The translations under genes and the position numbers were made by a program. From the NCBI RefSeq assembly GCF_029581195.1, contig NZ_CP120737.1, positions 1,178,001 to 1,242,000 on the forward strand: DNA of 64,000 nt, in the 5' to 3' direction. A model generated the notes under the pieces. It was not told the origin of the DNA. It ran no database searches and was given only the letters and a program-made list of their open reading frames with translations. Shown one piece after another: positions 58,885 to 64,000 of this stretch (positions are counted from its first letter, which is position 1; each line of letters starts with the position of its first letter). The stretch comes from Solwaraspora sp. WMMD791 (GTDB taxonomy: Bacteria; Actinomycetota; Actinomycetes; Mycobacteriales; Micromonosporaceae).

Positions 58885-61287
58885 CTACTCGTCCCCGGTA
58901 CGCAGCACCAACGGCAGCGTTCCGGGGTAGAGCACGCCGAGCCGGGCCGTCGCCCTGGTCAGGGCGACATACAGGTCGTTTCGTCCCCGCGCCGACTCGG
59001 CGAGGATCGCGCCCGGATCCACCAGGATCACGGAGTCGAACTCCAGCCCTTTCGCCTGCGCGACGGTCAGCACCACCACCGGCGCGGCGAGATCCGGTTG
59101 TTCCCCGAACGCGACCGGGCCGACCCCCGCCGCCCGGACCGCCTCGCCGAGCGGCCCGGCACCGCCGGCGGGCACGATCACCCCCAGCCGGCCTGCCCCG
59201 ACCTGGGGCAGTTCCCGCCGGACCAGCTCGACCAGCCGGTCCGCCAGCTCCTGCGGCCCGGCCACCTGCTCCCACCACGGTTCGACTCCGGACTCCCGGA
59301 CGGCCTGCGGGACGCTGACGTCGGGATCGATCGCGGCGAGCACCCGGGCGGCGACCGCGAGGATCTCCGCAGGCGTACGGTAGCTGACGGTCAACTGCGC
59401 CAACCGCCACCGGTCGGCCACGTACGGCTCCAGGATGTCCGACCAGGCGGCGGCACCGCCCGGGAAGCCGGTCTGTGCCACGTCCCCGACGATCGTCATC
59501 GACCGGCTCGGGCAGCGACGCATCAACAACCGCCACGCCATCGCCGACAGTTCCTGCGCTTCGTCGACCACGACATGGCCGAAGGTCCAGCGGCGGTCGG
59601 CGGCGGCCCGCTCGGCCGCGGTCCGATGGTCACCCGCCACCTGACGGGTCGCCAGCGACTCGGCGTCGAGCAGATCCGTCGCGGCCAGGATCTCGGGTTC
59701 GGCCTCGTCCTCCACGTCGATCGACTCCGACCCGCGCAGCACCTCCAGGGCACCTTCGGCGTACTCCAGGCGGGCGCGACGACGCAGTTCAGCCGCCGTA
59801 CGCTCGGCACTGTCGTCCTCACCCAGCAGCTCGGCGGCCTCATCGAGCAGCGGCACGTCCGCCGGGGTCCAGCCACCACCGGGCGGGCGCAACAGCAGCG
59901 CCCGGCCGGCCGCGTCGAGGTGCGGCGCGGCGGCGGCGAGCCGGGCGTCGGAGGCGTACAGGTCGGTCAGCAGCCGCTGCGGGGTCAGCACCGGCCAGAA
60001 CCGGTCCAACGCCGACCGCAGCCCCGGGTCCGTCCGCAACTCTCGGCGGATCTCGGCGAGATCAGCTTCGGCGAGCACCTGCGGGTCGCCGGGCGCGTCG
60101 TCGCCACCGAGCGGATCGTCGGCGTACGGATCGACGCCGATCTCCTCGGCGATCTGGTTGGCCAGGGCGTGCACGATCTCGGTGTCGAACAGTGGGCGGG
60201 CCAGGTTGTGCAGCCGCCCGGCCCGCCGGACGTTGTCCCGGGCGGCCTGACAGATCTGCGGGGTCAGCCGGAGCCGATGACCGTCCACCTCGATCACGAC
60301 GGTCTCGTCCGGCACCTCCTGGCGATCGCGGACTGCGGCCGCGACCACGGCGGCCATCTCGGCACGCCCCTTGAGCTGGGCCGCCGCCGCAGGCTCGGCG
60401 CGGGTCGCGCGCACTCCGGGGAACAGCTCCCCCGGGGTACGTAGCAGCACGCCGGTCTCCGCCAACGACGGCAGCACCTGCGCGATGTAACGCAGGAACG
60501 TCGCGTTGGGGCCGACGACCAGCACACCACGGGTGGACAGCTCCCGCCGGTACGTGTACAGCAGGTACGCGGCCCGGTGCAACGCGACGGCGGTCTTGCC
60601 GGTGCCCGGACCACCCTGCACGACGAGCACCCCGTCCACCGGTGCCCTGATGATCTCGTCCTGCTCGGCCTGGATGGTCGCGACGATGTCCTTCATCCGA
60701 CCGGTGCGCCCGGCGGTGATCGCGGCGAGCAGCGCCGCCTCGCCGGTCACCGCAGTGCTCGGCCGGTCGCGCGCCAGGTCCAGATCGAGCACTTCGTCGT
60801 CGAGGGCGGTCACGGTCCGCAGCCGGGTACGCAGGTGCCGGCGCCGCCACACCCCGTCGGGTGCCGCCGCCGTCGCCAGATAGAACGGTCGGGCGGCCGG
60901 TGCCCGCCAGTCGATCAGCAACGGGTCGTAGTCACCGTCCTCGTCGAACAGACCGATCCGGCCGATGTAGTGCCGGGTGCCGTCGGTCAGGTCGAGCCGG
61001 CCGAAGCAGAGTCCGTTCTCCACGGCGCCGTACTGGGCGATCCGCTCGCTGTGCAGGGCCACCGTGCTCTCCCGCTCGGAGCGGGCCTGCGGCGTTCCGC
61101 CGGTGGAGCGCAGGGCCGCGGCCAGTCGCTGCTGCGCCTGCTGGCGTAACCGGTCCACCTGCTCGTACAGCATGGTGACGTACTGCTGCTCCGCGGCGAG
61201 CTCGGCGGCCGGGTCCGGGGCGGCCGAGGCGATCCGGTGCGCGTCACCGACGTTGTCACGACCACGGGCGCCCACGACACTTGACAC
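58885..61287 (-). CDS. HelD-like UvrD-family ATPase (RNA polymerase recycling factor, HelR type)
   Basis: Superfamily 1 helicase-fold ATPase of 800 aa. The N-terminal coiled coil (AELAAEQQYVTMLYEQVDRL, about aa 25-80) is the arm that HelD inserts into RNA polymerase. HelD motifs follow: IGRIGLFDEDGDYDPLLIDW, Walker A VVQGGPGTGKTAVALHRAAY, Walker B VVVDEAQELSAMAWRL, TIVGDVAQTGFPGG and VSYRTPAEIL, and the C-terminal VYLTRA-like DLYVALTRATARL. HelD frees stalled polymerase from DNA, and actinobacterial HelR-type proteins confer rifamycin tolerance. The start is GTG 61287 after AGGGGG. I saw no rifamycin-associated element upstream. It is divergent from the OsmC gene. Confidence 0.9.
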   Translation of the reverse strand: MSSVVGARGRDNVGDAHRIASAAPDPAAELAAEQQYVTMLYEQVDRLRQQAQQRLAAALRSTGGTPQARSERESTVALHSERIAQYGAVENGLCFGRLDLTDGTRHYIGRIGLFDEDGDYDPLLIDWRAPAARPFYLATAAAPDGVWRRRHLRTRLRTVTALDDEVLDLDLARDRPSTAVTGEAALLAAITAGRTGRMKDIVATIQAEQDEIIRAPVDGVLVVQGGPGTGKTAVALHRAAYLLYTYRRELSTRGVLVVGPNATFLRYIAQVLPSLAETGVLLRTPGELFPGVRATRAEPAAAAQLKGRAEMAAVVAAAVRDRQEVPDETVVIEVDGHRLRLTPQICQAARDNVRRAGRLHNLARPLFDTEIVHALANQIAEEIGVDPYADDPLGGDDAPGDPQVLAEADLAEIRRELRTDPGLRSALDRFWPVLTPQRLLTDLYASDARLAAAAPHLDAAGRALLLRPPGGGWTPADVPLLDEAAELLGEDDSAERTAAELRRRARLEYAEGALEVLRGSESIDVEDEAEPEILAATDLLDAESLATRQVAGDHRTAAERAAADRRWTFGHVVVDEAQELSAMAWRLLMRRCPSRSMTIVGDVAQTGFPGGAAAWSDILEPYVADRWRLAQLTVSYRTPAEILAVAARVLAAIDPDVSVPQAVRESGVEPWWEQVAGPQELADRLVELVRRELPQVGAGRLGVIVPAGGAGPLGEAVRAAGVGPVAFGEQPDLAAPVVVLTVAQAKGLEFDSVILVDPGAILAESARGRNDLYVALTRATARLGVLYPGTLPLVLRTGDE

Positions 61288-61464
61288 ACTTTCCCCCTGT
61301 TTGTCCGCCTCGACGCGCCCGCGCCGACCGGTGCGTGGATCCGATCGTGTCCGCAGCCCACGAAAGATCCCACGATAGCGTGCGACCGCCCGCCGGCCCG
61401 CCGGCCGCGTCGGCGCCCGACCAGTGCACCGACACGGGCGTATCCCGGACACCGACCCGGCGGT

Positions 61465-61489
61465 GTTTCCCCCCGCACCCGACGGGTAC
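61465..61489 (+). promoter_or_regulatory. SigB/SigF-type promoter of the OsmC/Ohr gene
   Basis: GTTT (61465-61468) and GGGTAC (61484-61489) are separated by 15 nt, matching the general-stress consensus (GGGTAY in streptomycetes). The start codon is 32 nt downstream. Confidence 0.65.
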
Positions 61490-61521
61490 GCGGGGTGGGC
61501 GGACGACGCGGAGGGGGCACG

Positions 61522-61968
61522 ATGGGCGACTCAGACACCTGGATCCATCAGGCATCAGCGACCGCCGTGGCGGGTCGGGTCCGGACCGACGACGGCGAGT
61601 TCTCCAGCCGGTTGTCCTCACCGCTGGCGCCGCAGGGCTCAGGGCTGACCCCGGAGCAACTGCTCGCCGCCGCCTTCGCCTCCTGCCTGCACCACGCGGC
61701 GGTGGAGGCAGCCACCGAGATCACCGACGAGTCACACACCGTCGAGGTCCGCGCCGAGACCCGGCTGCACCGGGACGCGGACGGCCGCTACCGCGCCGAG
61801 GTACGGGCGAGTGTCTCCTCGTGCGGCCTCAGCGGCGAGCAGCTGTCCGCCCTGGTCCGCCGGGCGGACCTGCTCTGGCCGTTCTGCGCCACCGACGGCA
61901 GCCGGCACACCGTCGACGTGGTGGCCGCCCGACCGGAGGAGAGCCGGGTCGGCGTCCCGCCGGGCTGA
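61522..61968 (+). CDS. OsmC/Ohr-family peroxiredoxin-like protein
   Basis: Thiol-dependent peroxidase of 148 aa, expected to reduce organic hydroperoxides in the cytoplasm. The peroxidatic Cys lies in LLAAAFASCLHHAAVEAA (about aa 55) and the second Cys in LLWPFCATDGSRHTVDV (about aa 125), the typical Ohr/OsmC spacing of about 65-70; a third Cys is in VSSCGLSGEQ. Gly/Pro-rich LSSPLAPQGSGLTPEQLL is the family's dimer segment. The start is ATG 61522 with GGAGGGGG. A SigB/F-type promoter lies directly upstream, consistent with induction by stress. In mycothiol users such enzymes may draw on mycothiol or lipoamide. Confidence 0.9.
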   Translation: MGDSDTWIHQASATAVAGRVRTDDGEFSSRLSSPLAPQGSGLTPEQLLAAAFASCLHHAAVEAATEITDESHTVEVRAETRLHRDADGRYRAEVRASVSSCGLSGEQLSALVRRADLLWPFCATDGSRHTVDVVAARPEESRVGVPPG

Positions 61969-62000
61969 CCTCGCACAGACCCCGGCGGCGCTCGGTGTGG

Positions 62001-64000
62001 TCAACCCGAGCCGGCCCGCCGCAGACGTGGCATCCGGACCACGTGGGCACCGGGGTGCAACCGGGGTACGAGTGCCCCGACCACTCCGTCACAACCGCGC
62101 CGCAGCACGGCGAGCAACTGGTCGGCACCGGCAGCCGCCGGGCCGAACAACCGGCCCTGCCCGGCGGCGCAGCCGAGCTCCCAGAGGGTACGCCGGTGCG
62201 CCTCGGTGGAGACCCCGTCGGCGACGACGGTGTCGGCGAGGTCGCGTCCGAGGCCGATCAGGGACCGTAGCGCCAGCGGGGAGTTGTCCGCCGCGACGAG
62301 CGACTGATGGTCCACCTTCACCAGGTGCACCGGGATCCTCAACAGCGCCGACAGCGGCGCGTCCGAGGTGCCGAATCCGGCGAACCCGATCCGGACGCCG
62401 TCGTCGTGCAACTGGCGCAGCGCGCGCAGCGCCAGCTCCGGGCAGGGGGTCCCGACCGTCTCGGTCAACTCGACGGTCAGCAGGTCCGCCGGCACCTGGT
62501 GGGCCGCCAGCAGCCGCCGGACCTCGGCGGGAAACGCCGGATCGAGCAGGCTGCGCGAGCTGATTCCGATCGACACCGGTATGGCGAACCCACCGTCGCG
62601 CCAGCACCGGGCCGCGGCCAGCGCGCGGTCCATCGTGCCCCGGGTGAACTCGGCCAGCCACCCGGACCGCTCGACCAGGGTGAGCAGGCGTTGGGCCGGC
62701 TGGTCACCGAGGTCCGGTTGCCCCCACCGGACGGTCGCCCCGGCTGCGACGACCGTACCGCTGCCGAGGTCGACGACCGGGTCGAAGGCCACCGTGTAGC
62801 GGCGGGCGGCGAGCGCGCCGGGTAGCTCGCCGCCGAGCGCCAGCTGGTCGGGGTCGGCCGTGTCGCGGCTGCGGTCGTAGCGGCACAGGCCCTGCCCGTG
62901 CTCCTTGGCCTGGTACATGGCGACGTCCGCCCGACGCAGCAGTTCCTCGGTGCTGGTGTTGCCGTCCGCGGTGGCCAGCCCGGCGCTCGCCCGCAGGCTG
63001 ATCCGGATCCCGTCGAGATCCATCGGATCCCGCAGAACCTGCAGGATCTGCCGTGCGTGGTGCTCGGCGCGGGCAGGGGCGGTCGGACCGGTGAGCAGGA
63101 CGGCGAACTCGTCCCCGCCGAGCCGCGCCACGAGGTCGTCGGTCGCTCCCTGACAGAGCCGCCGGGCGACCTCGATCAGCACCTGGTCGCCAGCGGAGTG
63201 CCCGAGGGTGTCGTTGACCTCCTTGAAGTGGTCAAGGTCGATCAGCAGCAGCGCGGTCCGGGGCAGGCTGCGTCGGTCGGACAACGCGCCGGCGAGGCGC
63301 TCCCGCAGGTACCGACGGTTGGCCAGGCCGGTCAACGGATCGTGGGTGGCGTCGTGCTCGTGCCGGGCCGCGAGTTCGGTGACCTGCGCGTAGGCGATGG
63401 CGTTGCGGATCGCGGTGCCGAGGGCGGAACCGAAGGTCCGTAGGGTGTAGCGCTCCCGGTCGGACAGCGCCGCGCCGGTGAAGCCGAGTCGCAACGTGCC
63501 GAGGCCCGCTGGCGCGGTCGCCGCCCCCAGCGGCACGCTGACCACCCCGTCGTCGGTACGCGGCGGTGCACGATCGGCCGGGCCGTCGTACCGTAGGCCG
63601 TGCTCATCGCCCCGGACGAGGCGGCGCTGTGGGCCGTGCTGGAATTCGATCTCGACGAGTCGCGCCGCGAACAACCGGCCGGCTCCCGACAGCGCGGTCC
63701 GTACGACGGCGTCCAGGTCCACGTCGTTGAGGGCGTCGGTGGTCTCGGCGAGCTGCCGCCACGCCGCCCGTTCCTCGGCGAGGTGCAGTCTGCGGCGGTA
63801 GCCGGAATGCAGCAGCAGCACGGCCAGTGGGGTGGCGACGAGCAGCCGCGCGTCGATCGCGACGACGACCACGGTCACCATCGCGATCAGCAGCGTGGCG
63901 ACCTTCACCACGGCGCGCATTCCGGCGCCGCGGCGGACCACCCGTCGCCAGGACGTGCGTTCCGCCAGCGAGACGACCGGCACCGGCAGGGTCTCGTCCA
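62001..64000 (-). CDS. GGDEF protein with degenerate EAL domain (5' end may lie outside window)
   Basis: Cyclic-di-GMP signalling protein, about 660 aa from the first start candidate (GTG 63983); the frame is open to the window edge, so it may be longer. Two membrane segments (aa 25-60) precede a GAF-like domain (about 80-205). The diguanylate cyclase domain carries an intact LGGDEFAVLL at aa 289-293 (GGDEF) with upstream HDPLTGLANRRYLRERL. The C-terminal EAL-like domain has lost its motifs: the EAL position reads AAGATVRWGQ, DDFGTG reads AGFGTS and only QGRLFGP resembles the end. It is therefore likely a cyclase whose EAL part is a silent or binding module. Confidence 0.88.
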   Translation of the reverse strand, partial: DETLPVPVVSLAERTSWRRVVRRGAGMRAVVKVATLLIAMVTVVVVAIDARLLVATPLAVLLLHSGYRRRLHLAEERAAWRQLAETTDALNDVDLDAVVRTALSGAGRLFAARLVEIEFQHGPQRRLVRGDEHGLRYDGPADRAPPRTDDGVVSVPLGAATAPAGLGTLRLGFTGAALSDRERYTLRTFGSALGTAIRNAIAYAQVTELAARHEHDATHDPLTGLANRRYLRERLAGALSDRRSLPRTALLLIDLDHFKEVNDTLGHSAGDQVLIEVARRLCQGATDDLVARLGGDEFAVLLTGPTAPARAEHHARQILQVLRDPMDLDGIRISLRASAGLATADGNTSTEELLRRADVAMYQAKEHGQGLCRYDRSRDTADPDQLALGGELPGALAARRYTVAFDPVVDLGSGTVVAAGATVRWGQPDLGDQPAQRLLTLVERSGWLAEFTRGTMDRALAAARCWRDGGFAIPVSIGISSRSLLDPAFPAEVRRLLAAHQVPADLLTVELTETVGTPCPELALRALRQLHDDGVRIGFAGFGTSDAPLSALLRIPVHLVKVDHQSLVAADNSPLALRSLIGLGRDLADTVVADGVSTEAHRRTLWELGCAAGQGRLFGPAAAGADQLLAVLRRGCDGVVGALVPRLHPGAHVVRMPRLRRAGSG

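Noticed and set aside
61288-61464. Rifamycin-associated element upstream of the HelD-like gene
   Set aside because: HelR-type genes often have one, but I could not see the characteristic inverted repeat in this region.

Overview
This 64 kb window is chromosomal DNA from a very GC-rich actinobacterium. The most likely family is Micromonosporaceae. The evidence is the mycothiol ligase MshC inside a conserved actinobacterial cluster (SCO1664-type protein, DUF3090, histidine phosphatase, UppP), SecA2, GpgS, a Rv2629/Balon-type protein, a DUF5703 protein, and third codon positions dominated by G and C. I see no rRNA, tRNA, CRISPR array, insertion sequence, prophage or plasmid origin. The genus cannot be fixed from the sequence alone.

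Layout. 1-6.2 kb: the end of an ABC permease, a HAD phosphatase with a probable CTG start, a lipoprotein metallopeptidase, a PAC2 protein, an O-methyltransferase and a GntR regulator. 6.2-7.6 kb: a secreted AA10 lytic polysaccharide monooxygenase. 7.6-13.2 kb: a six-gene leftward run including mshC and uppP. 13.3-20.4 kb: an aldo/keto reductase, an M20 peptidase, a hemerythrin protein, a LysR regulator and a secreted S1E protease. 20.5-24.2 kb: a DUF3140 protein, a ClpC-like ATPase and an NYN protein. 24.4-28.9 kb: a tightly coupled four-gene operon built around an FtsK/SpoIIIE ATPase. 28.9-34.5 kb: a JmjC oxygenase translationally coupled to a repeat-rich small peptide, then a LacI regulator divergent from a GH3 glycosidase. 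34.5-37.5 kb: DUF2267, DksA-type and winged-helix genes and an AEC transporter. 37.7-41.6 kb: an LVIVD-repeat protein and a DUF305 protein facing away from a CRP-like palindrome, a DUF2231 protein and a GAF-ANTAR protein. 41.6-49.6 kb: secA2, gpgS, a sigma-STAS fusion, a Balon-type protein and membrane proteins. 50-54.7 kb: a GT4 glycosyltransferase with glgB, then citrate synthase. 54.8-58.6 kb: a surface-polymer-like operon (sulfatase, methyltransferase, 50-aa protein). 58.9-64 kb: a HelD-like protein, an OsmC/Ohr peroxidase and a GGDEF protein with a degenerate EAL domain that runs off the window.

How it works together. Four genes (hemerythrin, Clp ATPase, DksA-type, OsmC) are each preceded by GTTT-N15/16-GGGTA, the promoter type read by SigB/SigF general-stress sigma factors. 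A SigB/F-family sigma factor, fused to an anti-anti-sigma STAS domain that lacks the phospho-acceptor serine, lies in the same window. This suggests a local stress regulon.

The two best candidates for undescribed biology are: (1) a 92-aa peptide of three Asp/Gly/His-rich repeats whose stop codon overlaps the start of a ribosomal-oxygenase-like JmjC enzyme, which looks like a peptide substrate and its hydroxylase; and (2) the FtsK operon with a WXG100-sized helical-hairpin protein, which looks like a reduced type VII-like or DNA-translocating machine. Most convergent gene pairs are separated by long perfect hairpins. Starts were chosen by ribosome binding sites and family N-termini, so many differ from the longest open frame.
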